Source of the DNA: Cinnamomum chago
Taxonomy: Eukaryota > Streptophyta > Magnoliopsida > Laurales > Lauraceae
Direction of reading: 5' to 3'
NCBI GenBank assembly: GCA_038049695.1
Contig: CP142457.1
Span: 20,784,501 to 20,848,500, forward strand
Length of the DNA stretch: 64,000 nucleotides
Shown here: piece after piece, positions 36,701-46,890 of the stretch
How the letters are laid out: each line of letters opens with the position of its first letter
Position numbering within the stretch: the first letter of the stretch is position 1
The notes under the pieces: model-generated
Told to the model about the DNA's origin: nothing
Databases searched by the model: none
What the model saw: the letters and a program-made list of their open reading frames with translations, nothing else
Position numbers and translations under genes: made by a program

Positions 36701-39700
36701 CTCCTGTTCACTTGACAATTGGTGAAGGCAGTGGGGCTACAATGAAGTGGGGCCTGGTGCTGCGAGCACTTACTGCGTTAGTGATCTTGACGGGGTGGTG
36801 GAAGCGTTGACGTCAAAGTTGGAGCTTGATAGCAGTGGGCAAAAGTAGATGAAATCTGACGATGGGGATGGTTGCGGGTTCTTCAAAACAAGTACACAGC
36901 TTTCCTACTTCTTTGCATCTTGTCCTCTGCACTTCCTTTTTTTTTTTGGCTGGGTGATGGATGTTGGGGATTCAGCAGGGGGTTTCAATTGGCTGAGTGA
37001 TGGATGTTGGGGATTTAGCAGGGGTTTCGATGGCAGTGGGTAGGGTTTTAGAAGAATGGGGACAGTGGGATGGTTTTGGGTGTGGTGTTTGGGGACGATG
37101 AACATGTGGTGATTTTAGGAGATGGGCAACGAATCTAGGGATGGATGGTAAGGGACGATGGGTTGGGATTCGGGGATGGGTGGATGGATAGGCTTCGATC
37201 ACGACGTTGATCTTTGCTCTGATACCAACTGATGTAGGGCCCTAGGGTTAGGGCTTGCATGGAAGTGCCGAAGCACAATATACGTTGAAGCGCGATTCCG
37301 AAGAAATTTCAAAAGTCTCCACAGAGACGATAAACGAGGACGCACCTCAATGGGAAAACCCAACTTTAATTAATCAACTTTCTGAGAAATTCTTCTCTAC
37401 AATGCCCATATAAATAGGAAAACATAACTTAAGCCCTAAGAAACCTAATTAAATTAGGAAACTAAATTATATTGGAAACCTAATCCTAATTACAATAAAA
37501 TTAGTAACTAATGACATATAATTTAAAATTCCTAAATCTACTTGGGCCCTACACATGTAGCCTAAGGTCCATTTGCATCACCGGGGCTGTGGGTTTTCTT
37601 AGCTGGTAATTGCTTGTCACAGGCTGTAGGTTTCTTTGATTTAGTTTTGGTCTTTTGGCTTCTCCTTTTATTTTTTGCCTTAGGTTCTTTTCGGAGGGCT
37701 AGCTCCTTGGTTCCTCTCTCATCTGGGAGATGTAAGTGGGCTGGAACTTGCCCAAATTCTTTTGTACATTGTACTCTTCTTTAAAATATATGCACACTTA
37801 TCTTCCAAAAAAAAAAAAAGAGGCAATGAATGAAGAGGTGTCCACTATTTATTGCCATTTTATTTTATTTTTTGCTTTGCTTAGGCTCTTTTCGGAGGGC
37901 TAGCTCCTTGGTTCCTCTCTTGTCTGGGAGATGTAAGTGGGCTGGAGCTTGCCCAAATTCTTTTGTACATTGTACTCTTCTTTAAAATATATGCACACTT
38001 ATCTTCTAAAACAAAAGAAAAAAAAGGCAATGAATGAAGAGGTGCCCACTATTTATTGCCATTTTATTATTCGTTATGTTCAAAGCTGCTGTCTTTTCAG
38101 CATTAGTGAATCTTCCATAGAACTTTGGGTCTGTGCATCTTGGGGTCTTTAGCTATAGGAATGAGCATTTGCAAAATGCTGTGGAACTCTCTCCAGGCTA
38201 CCTTATGCTCCATTTGGAGGAACTCAATAACAGTATTATAAATACAGTCTGGTGGAGGTAATAAAAGATGTCAAATCAAGGTGAGCAGGCCAATATTAGG
38301 ACAAGTATGTTTAAAAAAAGTGCCTTTTAATGCAAAGCACCCTTAGAAAAATTCGATAATATTCATTGCCAGTCAGACTTAAAATTCTGATTTGGCACCA
38401 AATTGAGTATGTATCTTGTAGCAAATTCTCTAAAAATATGGATGAGTTCAAAAGTTCTCTTTATTAAATAGAACCTTGAAAATCTTGAAAAATTGTCAGC
38501 GAAAATGACATTTGACATCTTTCTTCGGATAGAACTGGAGTACGGTCCCACACATTAGAATGGACTGAGTCAATGCTTTATTGTGAATCTGATGTGCTTT
38601 CAATAAAAAGGAAGTGCTTTGAGTTTGGCTTAGATGGACAAGTACTTGAAGGGCCTTTTCTGAATTTAATTGCTTCCCTTGATCTTTGGATTTATCATTG
38701 TAGGTTATCTAACTAGTGGATCATTTTACACTTCATTGAAAACGACAAAGATAATTATATGTTCAACATATATTAGAGAGAAGTATTGCTTCTGTGGTAT
38801 AAATATTGTAGATCAAATTAATGCCTCTTGCAATGCTGCAATTTGATTATTATAATTTTAATCATGTTAACTAAATCATTGGTTGGACAGTGAGAAAATC
38901 AATTTACTAATTTCATTTTAAAACTAAATGCATTGAAACAGACTGAATTTCCAGAATTCATAATCAATATATCTTGTACATCCATCTAGGCCTGATTCAA
39001 GGGTGATCAAGTTGATTAATCACTTGGGAACACGTGTAAATCCAAAACAAAAGAGGGTGTTGTGCATGAATAAGGTTGACCTAGTTAAAAAGAAGAAGGA
39101 ATTATTGAAGGTCGCTAAAGAGTTCGGAGACCTTCCTGCATTTGAAAGGTTTGTTAATTGCTCTTTGTGATATACTAGATTATTGTTGTTCGAAATATTT
39201 TGTTTTAATTCCTTCTATCCTTTTCTTTTGTAGATATTTCATGATCTCAGGACTCAAAGGTTTAGGAGTAAAGGACCTTGCTCAATACTTAATGGAACAG
39301 GTATCTCTGGTTCTTATGATCACGTAGTGACAGTGTTTACTAATGCATATGGTTTTTCAGAGTCTGTCAATTCTCATTTCCCCCCAAACTATAAGTTGCC
39401 ATTACTATTATTAGTTTGTATTTTTTCTTACACGATGTTAACATACAACTTTTCATCCCTACATGCTTCCAATTGTAAACGAGGTCTAGGTGATGTGTGT
39501 TAGTACCTGGTGATTATTCTTAACCAATTGGTCTTAAAGACCATCTTAAGTGTTTTGGGAGAATGCTCCCCATCCTTTGGAAGGATCAGTTTCTTTGAAG
39601 CAAACCTTGCCAGTTGCTGCTTCCTGTTGATGTACAAAATTTGAATAATGTTTTGCACCACTTGTACTCATTTTGTTGGTTTCGCAGTAAATTCACAGAT

Positions 39701-42700
39701 ACCATGAAACAATTATATCTATTCTGATACCCTTGCATCATATTCTTATTAACCAATTAAAATAGAAACAAGAAGTCCTAATCTAACATAAACCACCTAT
39801 GAGAAGAATTTTAATGACGTAGAAGAGGAAAAATCATTTTTTGAATTGGAATGTGACGTCCTTACAATTTGGACTGTCAATGGGGTTATGATCTCCAATT
39901 TTTGGGTCCTATTCTTAGAGTCATCATATTTGTAGATGCCTTGTGACTATTTAAGCATTGTTCGTGTCCTTAATTTTTCCCTCTTCATATCATACTGGGT
40001 TCTCTTCATATCACATTGGTTGACATTACTGTCTACATTTTTTTTCCATAAATTTGTTTCCCAAACTGCTCCTTGATAGTATTTTTTTAAAAGAAGTTTC
40101 AACACTCAATTTATTATTTTATTTTTCTTTGGGCTTTAAGCTTCTTAGGGAGTAGTTTAGGGATTTATCTCTTAATCTTTTGTCTGTGATTAGATATACC
40201 TGCCTTGAACTTCTACCATTTTTTAAATTCATATTCAGGCAGTTAAGAGGCCTTGGGATGAAGATCCAACCAACCTGACTGAAGAGATTATGAAAAATGT
40301 CTCAATCGAAGTTGTCCGTGAAAAGATGCTGGATCAAATTCACCAGGTACTAGAAGTTGTGCTTTCAATGTAAACTTACTTCTTTGAGCATCTTATGGCA
40401 ATACTTTCCCATTTCAGGAAATTCCCTATGTTATTGAACATCGCTTGATGGACTGGAAGGAATTGAGAGATGGTTCTCTTAGAGTGGAGCAGCATTTCAT
40501 CACACAAAAAGAAAGCCAACGCAAAATTCTCGTGGGAAAGAGGGGCTCAAAAATAGGGTATTTCATTGCTGTGTTTATTATAATGATTTTTCATTGTTCT
40601 TTATGTTGACACTTTCTTGCCCACATATATTTCTTCCTAGTAGACTAAAGGTTGCTTTTTTGATGCAAACCCTGAAGGGTTTAGTTGAAGATGTAAAGTG
40701 TTGAAGAATGAAAAAGATGTCTCCAAGATACTTTGACAATGAGGAACAAACCTCAAAGGAGAAACTCAATCCAGAAAGATAATTTTTATTAATCTAAAAA
40801 AACTGCCTATAATGTTCTACAGTGCTTGTATATATAAGAAATTAAACGATAAAATCAAGACTCCTAATGAAATTAGGAAAATAATCCTAATGATGACTCA
40901 TTAAAGAAATAAATGAAGCTACAAATTCCTAGATGAAGTAATCCTTTGTCTTTGGACATCTTGTCATTTGACTTCTTCTTTGGGTCTTACATGTGGCCCA
41001 CCTGGCTGCGCCATCATAGGCTTTGCATCATTTCCCTAGATTGCAAAATTGTTCGACCTCGAACTCGAGTTCTATTTGCATTGTCATAGTAGACGTTCCG
41101 TGCTTGAAGAGATTCCTTCATAATAATTGATCTCAATGCTCTATGGCTTCATAGGATATAGTGTGATGGTTTTCCATTTTGTACAAATGTATATGTATTG
41201 TCTCACGTTCCATTGACTTCGTTCTTGTTGTACATCTATGCTCTTCCAAGTAAAACATCCATAGTATCTATTGGCACTAAATTGCACCACAGAGGTTACT
41301 TGATACGTCTGCCTTACTTCAGCATCATCACCTGTCACTAACCATTGAAAAATAGGGTCGATCATGTTTGCAGATCCTTAGTCTTATGCGATCCACAAGC
41401 GCTTGTGATACAATGTTGTTTGAGCTCCCACTCTCGATCCCAGTCGTACAATCCCTGTCCATTCACGCTTTCTGTTGACCGAAAGATTCGTAAATCGTAA
41501 TCACCTCTTTTCAACAGGTGTATGGTTCTCTAGCGTGGCATATTGATAAAGGTAAAATATAAATTAGACATATGCTTCTTTTCATAGTTTCAATCAAAGG
41601 CGTTCCTAGCAAAATGTGGCTCATGCCCCGCACCTCCAGGCTCCAACATGGGTTGGTGTCTTATTTTGTGCATTGCACCTTGACTACATTGAATCTCCCA
41701 ATGAATGCATATTGGTAATATATTTACCTCATTTTAGGGGTTTGCCCCAAATGAACATCATTTTTGAGGTGTCGCTGCGCTTTTGGGCATGCCTCTCTTC
41801 AGAGCTTGTCTCAGTATCTACGCCTCAACAACATTTAAAATCTCTGAAAGTACATGAGGGGAAAGGAAAGAACGTACGCGGTTTTGTATTTCATACGTGT
41901 AAGTCGTGTAATAACAGCCCAAAATGAACTTTGTAGTCTGTTAAGTGGTGCGCATGTTATTTGTATTGTTACAGCCATGAAGCTGTCACAGCCCTGCCCA
42001 ACTTAGCGTGATATTGTCCGCTTTGTTTCACGTGCGGGTGCAAGAACTTTCCGGACGGTCACCCATCTCGGCATTGCTCCCGACAAGCATGCTTAGCTAT
42101 GGAGTTCTTATGGGATCCGGGGCCGCAGGGCTTTAAAACGTGTCATGTTGAGTTAACATGGGGTTTGACTTATAAACATAGGGTCAGGACTTGGATATTT
42201 TCCGATGTGGGAGTTGTGGAGACTTTCCGTTGGAAGTCCGTGCTTGACACGCTATGCCTCATGGTTAAAGGGTGTTGCCGGGACTGAGTTGTCAAAGAAG
42301 CCCTTTTCCATTTCCGCTTGTGCCCACCTCTTTGCCTATTTATGTGCCACATCACATTATATGTATCTTCCGCATCACTTTCTGGCCTGCTTTACTCCAG
42401 AATCTTTTTTGCACCTCAGGTGCCATCACCATCTTCCTCCTACTGGAGGATTTCAAGGGAGTAGGTTTACTGTCTGAATCTTCTGCTGCCTCACTTGAAA
42501 GTGTCATTGTCAACTGGAAGATATCGTCTTGGATATCTTGGAAATATTATTCTCTTTAACTTGTTGGATTTCCTTTAGTCTCAATGAATGGCTCCAACTG
42601 CTTGGATACTATACCCCTCTAATGAAATTTTTTCAACATAGTAAATAGATTAGTGGTGCTATATTAACACCTATTAAGATTAATACGTTTCTTGACACTG

Positions 42701-42837
42701 AAATGAAAGAATATTTATCTTGTGTCAGAAGTTCACTAGGGTAAGTAGTTCTGCTGGTGTTTGTATCTTGACGTGTGTGGTGCTCCCCTCCCCACCCCAA
42801 AACACACACACACGCCCGCCCGCCCGCCCTCCAAGGG

Positions 42838-42873
<36 letters not shown>

Positions 42874-43207
42874 CAAGGCACACACACACATCAAGGCACA
42901 CACACACACACATCAAGGCAGCAGCAGCAAAACATCAATCTCAAAGGGGAAAAAGGAGAAAAAAAAAGATTATGCTTGTGTCGGTATGGAGTCTTCCTGT
43001 TTTGTCCTCTTTTTTATTGTTCTTTTTTTTTTTTTTTTTTTATCTAATAATGACACTGTTCCTTCAATAGAACTGAGCCTTTTCTCATGCTTATTTTTCC
43101 CATTTGCATGCATTGAATGTAGGAGAATAGGAATGGAAGCCAATGAAGAGTTGAGGTCTATCTTCAAGAGGGATGTGCATCTCATTCTTCAGGTCAGACT
43201 TGCTTGA
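27702..43207 (+). CDS. ERG: Era-like GTPase with KH domain, likely mitochondrial
   Basis: Eight exons joined at GT-AG sites: 27702-28316, 31724-31813, 32551-32696, 38990-39148, 39234-39300, 40239-40346, 40418-40557 and 43123-43207. They give 1,410 nt and 469 residues with all phases agreeing. GTPase motifs: G1 GAPNAGKS (192-199), G3 DTPG (239-242), G4 NKVD (311-314) and G5-like SGLKG (342-346). The C-terminal KH domain has its GxxG as GKRG (435-438). Family members bind GTP and the small-subunit rRNA and help ribosome assembly. The first 45 residues are rich in Ser, Thr, Leu and basic residues with no acids and contain HFFSAQ, which suits a mitochondrial presequence; a poly-Gln and a Lys-rich run follow. 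The plant orthologue is known as ERG. I chose the ATG at 27702; no earlier in-frame ATG is seen. The introns are greatly enlarged by transposons. Confidence 0.92.
28421..28690 (+). repeat. Tandem duplication of 135 bp in intron 1
   Basis: Two adjacent 135-bp units (28421-28555, 28556-28690) differ at about one position (TTTCTGG against TTTCTCG). Each begins GTTTCAGGTAGG, which looks like a 3' splice site followed at once by a donor-like GTAGG. The near identity says the duplication is recent. Confidence 0.9.
29175..29445. mobile_element. MITE-like element in intron 1
   Basis: The ends are roughly inverted: AATGTGTTTGGATGG with AGTAAAGGATTT on the left, and AGGAGGG-like, CCTTTACTATACT and GCAAACAAACAT on the right. 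No clean target duplication is seen, so the call is weak. Confidence 0.35.
29808..30171. mobile_element. MITE in intron 1, 364 bp
   Basis: The left end CAAGGATCAAAATAGC and the right end (reverse complement) CCATGGTTCAAAGTAGC are inverted with few mismatches. CTTCCAC before and CTTTCAC after it look like a 7-bp or longer target copy with one change. Both subterminal parts have AGCGG / CCGCT words. No ORF is present. It may be a Mutator-type MITE. Confidence 0.6.
30344..30545 (-). repeat. LINE 3' end fragment in intron 1
   Basis: On the minus strand the sequence ends with AATGAAATGCTCTGCCGTCA and then a run of A (T on the plus strand at 30344-30352), the look of a plant L1 LINE tail. A poly(A) run on the plus strand at 30523-30544 may mark another tail. 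Confidence 0.45.
33897..34255. mobile_element. MITE-like element in intron 3
   Basis: The ends show GATTTGGATGAGG on the left and TGGATCCAAACAGG on the right, roughly inverted. The internal block around GTGATTCTCCACTATGTTTAG recurs in inverted form near 45330-45400 (AAGAATCACTATAAGAG), so this is a family with at least two copies here. Confidence 0.45.
34290..34500 (-). mobile_element. Copia-like fragment in intron 3 (LTR, PPT and PBS close together)
   Basis: On the minus strand a primer site TGGTATCAAAGC (34498-34487) is followed within about 80 bases by a purine tract CATGAGGGGGAG and a second LTR-like start TGTTGGGAAGTCTCAC (34405). The order PBS, short internal part, PPT, LTR resembles TRIM elements. 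The upstream LTR at 34500-34760 does not visibly match the downstream one, so a large deletion in a normal element is as likely. Confidence 0.45.
35155..35503 (-). repeat. 3' LTR of the intron 3 element
   Basis: Starts TGATGCAGGGCCCTAGG and ends TCCATTTGCATCA on the plus strand. It aligns along its whole length with 37230-37580. Confidence 0.85.
37230..37580 (-). repeat. 5' LTR of the intron 3 element
   Basis: Starts TGATGTAGGGCCCTAGG and ends TCCATTTGCATCA on the plus strand. The primer site is one base away on its left side. Confidence 0.85.
37661..38062 (+). repeat. Tandem 201-bp LINE-tail duplication in intron 3
   Basis: Two units with an offset of 201 bases each contain TCGGAGGGCTAGCTCCTTGG, a TTTTGTACATTGTACTC block, AATATATGCACACTTATCTT and an A-rich run. 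The first unit ends in pure A. The blocks look like the 3' untranslated end of an L1-type LINE. A second insertion at the tail of the first, or slippage, could explain the tandem order. Confidence 0.7.
40661..41030 (-). repeat. LTR of the same family as the intron 3 element, in intron 7
   Basis: It starts TGATGCAAACC and ends GGCTTTGCATCA on the plus strand. The right part (ACATGTGGCCCA) matches the family. The bases after it (TTTCCCTAGATTGC, CGACCTCGAACTCGAG) align with the internal sequence that follows 35503. Some internal sequence (to about 41500) is kept, but the second LTR is not seen. Confidence 0.65.
41984..42240 (-). repeat. 5S rRNA-derived segment in an LTR-like repeat (Cassandra-like)
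   Basis: On the minus strand 42122-42050 reads much like the middle of plant 5S rRNA: GGATCCCATAAGAACTCC, then CTAAGCATGCTTG in the A-box region, and GATGGGTGACC in the C-box region. The surrounding sequence starts TGTCACAGCCC at 41984 and goes on with GTCCGCTTTG and GCTTTAAAACGTGTC, which looks like an LTR. LTRs that carry 5S sequence are known from Cassandra TRIM elements; a 5S-derived SINE is the alternative. The partner LTR was not found. Confidence 0.6.
42800..42930 (+). repeat. (CA)n microsatellite in intron 7
   Basis: Runs of CA broken by CCCGCCCG and by ATCAAGG words. Open frames over it are artefacts. Confidence 0.9.
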
Positions 43208-44320
43208 AGCAGCATCAGTTGAATCAGTGTTCAGTCACCATTCTTTTCTTCAAGGCTACTGTTGAAGTTGGCGGGTCCGGTTCTATTCTAAATCTTGCTT
43301 GTATATATAGGCATGTCTTGTCATTTTCTATCTAAATATATAATCTCCCCCAAAAGTCAACATGTCCACGCTCGGCATGAGATTATAGAACATGTAGAGC
43401 TTCTGAAGCTTCTAGCTTTCAGTTATTTACGAGTTTTGCACCTAGCTGAAACCAGCTAGAAATCCAACAGGGGGAGGAAATGCACACCTGTATCATCCCC
43501 TAACTGAAAGAATAATTTTGTTTTTATTTATTTCTTTGCCTAACATTTGTTTAACTTTTGCCAATTGAGAGCTCAATGATGCTCTTTTTTTTTTCCTTTC
43601 CTATTTGCCTATAGTTTCTGAGATCTATCCCTATTTTTTTTTTCTTATGGAGAACTGGTACGTAACTGGTGCTATGTATTTAACTGCATGGCATTTATGT
43701 TGAATGCGTGAATTGATAAAACCATTTTGCAGATTTGCAGTTGTCTCATCCTTGAGTAAAAACAATGTGCATCTGGCAGTGGTTCACGTTAATTTTCTTG
43801 TGGACACCAGCAAACGGTGATTTAGATGCTAGTTGTCTGTTCCCCTCAACCTGCCATTTTGGTGACACCCCAACTGGAGTTGTAGTATAGTGGCTGCAGC
43901 GCATATGGTTGCCAAAATTAGAAACAGTCGTTGGTATTGATGCATGAAACACCTTATTCTCAAACATTTAGTTGATAGCAGTATAAGTAGAAGCTTCAAA
44001 TGAATGTGATGGATAGGTAATGGAAATGTTGCTCTTTTATTTTTATTTTGTTTTTTGGTTGAAGGAAATGTTGGTGTTTGTGTGGAAATAAATTTCCAGG
44101 CAGCCAGTTTGTGGCTTGTATGCTTGATATTATTTCAGCTACATGATATTTTTGCTTGGGTCTTGGAAGTGAGGAATGTAGTGCCTATTTTTCCTTAAGA
44201 TGGTGCAGACAGTGAAAGCTGAATCCTGTCTGTTTGTGTGATTACTCTTGTAAGATTTGGTTTCTAACAAATTGGACCAATGCACCACAATTATATAATT
44301 ACACCCTCTTGAGGTGTTAT
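43208..44320. other. 3' flank of the GTPase gene
   Basis: No coding frame is supported. It should contain the 3' untranslated region; no single polyadenylation signal stands out. There are several T-rich runs. Confidence 0.4.
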
Positions 44321-44324
44321 TCTT

Positions 44325-44640
44325 TCAATCCCTTGCTTGGCCAAAGCATCTGCAAAAAAAATTGGCCAATTTTAGCTCATGACAGAAGACGATGTCCATG
44401 CTAGAAGAAAGAGCAAAAATTTCATTAGAGGAATTGGAAGTTCCAACGATCAGCCTTTGGATTAGATACCCAAGTAATGCCGTTAGAAGAGTCATGAAAG
44501 CTAAATCACCAATGAAAGCTGAATCAACGGTGGATGCTGCTAGGATGAGACTTGAGAGTAAAACTAACCCACCAAAAACCATATCTATATAGCCAACCCT
44601 GGTAGATTGATGAGATGTTTAGATGGTGCTGACTTTACGT
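44325..44640 (-). pseudogene. RNase H-like LINE relic
   Basis: On the minus strand the end of the frame reads ELKLANFF followed, after a one-base shift, by ADALAKQG, the usual end of the RNase H domain of plant LINEs (RVT_3 type). The upstream part is weakly similar. It is short and broken. Confidence 0.5.
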
Positions 44641-45069
44641 CTAGAAAATCCATATAAGGGATTTTGATTCATTGGACGGACATAAGGATCTAACTACATT
44701 TCTTGGTTAAAATTGTTGTGTATTTTTTTTTATTAGTTATAAAGTGTTTGTGTATTGTTATAATCCGTTCTTATAATTTAATCAGATTAATATCCTTATT
44801 TCTCTCATGTTTTAATTTTCTTTCTACATGTGAGTCATTTACATATGTAAATGGGTGCAAACAAATGGCGAGGCAATAAGGGTCTGGTGCGAGCTGTTTA
44901 GTGATAGGCTGGTGTAGGGCCTAGTGGATTACCACCCCTTTTCATTCATCCACCTTAGTCCATAAATGACAAAACTGCCCTTATATTGTGACATCGTGAG
45001 AGTTTTCCTCTTTTTCTTTTTTGGATCATACAAAACCCCAATCTATAAATAAAAAAAAGAAAAAAAAAA

Positions 45070-45440
45070 GAAACATAGGCTGAGGAGACATTACATATCA
45101 ACGAATCCAACTAAAAATAAGAAGGGCATCTACAATGAAAATTTATTTCTGGAAAGAGGAACCCGCGTTTCCTCTTTTGCGGTGTCACACAAAACGGGCT
45201 CTAAGATGGTGGAGAGATACTCTTTTCCCTATTGAAGTAGAATTTTCATTCGTAAAAGTTGACACTTAATTATTTATTAATCGGTTTTCAAATGTTTTTG
45301 AAAATGATGTTTCTATTATAGTTTGCTTCATCCAAATCTAAGTACACTAAAGAATCACTATAAGAGAAAATTAGCCAATAAGAGGATTCTCTAGCCCTAA
45401 TTCTTTCTCATTCATCCACCTTTAGGATTCTCTACTTGTC
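45070..45440. repeat. MITE-like copy related to 33897-34255
   Basis: Blocks such as AAGAATCACTATAAGAG and TTCATCCAAATCTAAG are the reverse complement of blocks in the intron 3 MITE-like element. The limits are uncertain. Confidence 0.35.
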
Positions 45441-45809
45441 ATACCATAAGAAAAATGTAGAAAGAAAGAAAGCCAACAATTTTACATGAGAAAACACTAT
45501 TGTGTAACCAAAACTAAGAAGGGACATAGTTGTCATTTTCCTAAAACTCAGGGCTTTGCTAGAGATCTAAAAAAATCCACTTTCTTGACTCGTTGGGAAG
45601 ATAATTTAATTTCCTGCAACTTCTGTTCTTGGTTCGAGTCAATCCGAAGTCTCGATGCCAACCGTTTCACTGATCGAAAGTTGTTATATAAAAAGAACAC
45701 TAATGTCATTTTTTCTAAAGCTGAATGTGCATATATGGGTCGATCCTCCCCTCCTTTCATTTCTTTCGTTCTTGTTTTTCAGAGGTAACAAAACAAAGGG
45801 AATTCTACG

Positions 45810-46330
45810 CTAGAGAGTACGCCCACAAACACCAAAGCAATCTCCCAACCAAGACTGATTAGCTTCTGCAATAGATTTTGGGCAACACCAAGCTATACCA
45901 CATCTAGCAATGAAGTGACTCCAAATGCTGGCCACAACTTCACAATGAGGAAAGAGGTGGTTGATTGTCTCCTCCTTCCTACACATCACACAAATATTTG
46001 AGAAGTTTGCCACTATCATACCTCTTCTTCTTAACTTTTCTATCGTAGAAATCTTCCATGCTACAGCTAACCAACAAAATATCTCAATCCGGAGAGGAAC
46101 AAGACCCAACCAAACTGAAGCAAAAGGGGTTCTTGAGAGTTGGTTTCCTTCCATGGCCAAGAGAAAAGCTTTCACCAAGAACTCTCCAAAAATGGAATGC
46201 TTCTAGATCTAAGTATCATTTGAATACCAACACAAAAATACATTAGAAAGAAGATTCAATCACTCCCCATATTGTGCTTCCTTTGAAGGGCGAAGACTTC
46301 TCCTAAACAACACCCTCCACACGGTGAAGA
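45810..46330 (-). pseudogene. LINE ORF2 fragment with zinc-binding RT domain
   Basis: The frame 46178-45810 is the zf-RVT domain found at the end of plant LINE reverse transcriptases: RTPFASVWLGLVPLRIEIFCW, WKISTIEKLRRRGMI, CVMCRKEETINHLFPHCEVVASIW. Upstream, in another frame at about 46330-46260, VWRVLFRRSLRPSKE matches the segment that normally precedes it. No RT core is seen, so this is a truncated, shifted remnant. Confidence 0.75.
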
Positions 46331-46831
46331 AGTCTTCTTGGACCGATTTTGGGGACCGGCTGGTGGCCCGGTCCCCAAAATCAGTCCATATAGCATTGCC
46401 CACCACACGGTACCTCTATCCCTCTCTTCATAACAATCACTAATTGCAACCTCCTCATTAGTCATCATTCTAACATTCTAAAGATTCTTGAAAAGGACCC
46501 ACACAAAGGACCCACCCCCACTCACACCCAATAATCCAACCAGAACCTCACATTTCTCCCCCTTTCCCACCACAAAACTCACCCATTTGGACAAAATTCT
46601 TCCCATTATATCTACTTCATTATATGTTGTAGATTTATTGTGGATGCATGATGATGCTATTTTCTATCTTAGAGATAGTTTTTCTACTGATCATTGTCAA
46701 TGAGTTTGAGGATTAGATCTTGGATTGAGTTTGTAGCCTTATGGATAGTTGATTCCTGCATCAAGTGGGTCAGAAGTTTTTGAAACCTATCCACGAGGCC
46801 CACCTACTTCTAATAAGGGCCCTGACTATAT
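46331..46831. other. Spacer before the MULE
   Basis: No gene is supported. A GGGGACCGG...CCGGTCCCC inverted pair lies at about 46340-46380. Otherwise nothing is recognised. Confidence 0.4.
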
Positions 46832-46868
46832 CTCTCATGGTAAGGTGAGAGCATTTCTCATAAGAGTA
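46832..46868 (+). repeat. Extra MULE-end-like sequence in opposite orientation
   Basis: CTCTCATGGTAAGGTGAGAG and CTCATAAGAG resemble the reverse complement of the MULE end that starts at 46891 (CTCTCATATAAGGTGAGAG, ACTCTCATGGGAG). The two ends face away from each other across a TA run. Confidence 0.5.
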
Positions 46869-46890
46869 TATACATATATATATATATATA
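46866..46890 (+). repeat. (TA)n run at the MULE left border
   Basis: A TA-rich run abuts the left end of the element; a second one (61034-61070) abuts the right end. The element appears to have entered a TA microsatellite, which hides the exact 9-bp target copy. Confidence 0.85.

Larger units (their letters stand above)
35155..37580 (-). mobile_element. Non-autonomous LTR retrotransposon in intron 3, 2,426 bp
   Basis: Two direct repeats of about 350 bp (35155-35503, 37230-37580), each TGATG...GCATCA, flank 1.7 kb without coding capacity. The primer site TTGGTATCAGAGC on the minus strand (37228-37216) and a purine tract AAGCCGGGGAGAA just before the left LTR fix the orientation. LTR identity is about 90% by eye, so it is not young. 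No exact 5-bp target copy was found (TCTAG on the left, CCGGG on the right). The internal part has a G/C-rich block of GGGCC words (36150-36310) and an approximate 42-bp tandem (36950-37035). Confidence 0.8.

Noticed and set aside
35150-37585. Target-site duplication of the intron 3 LTR element
   Set aside because: The flanks TCTAG and CCGGG do not match, so no duplication is claimed.
42720-43207. Several overlapping frames across the CA repeat and the last exon
   Set aside because: Their length comes from the microsatellite. Only the last 85 bases, in the GTPase frame after the splice site at 43122, are coding.
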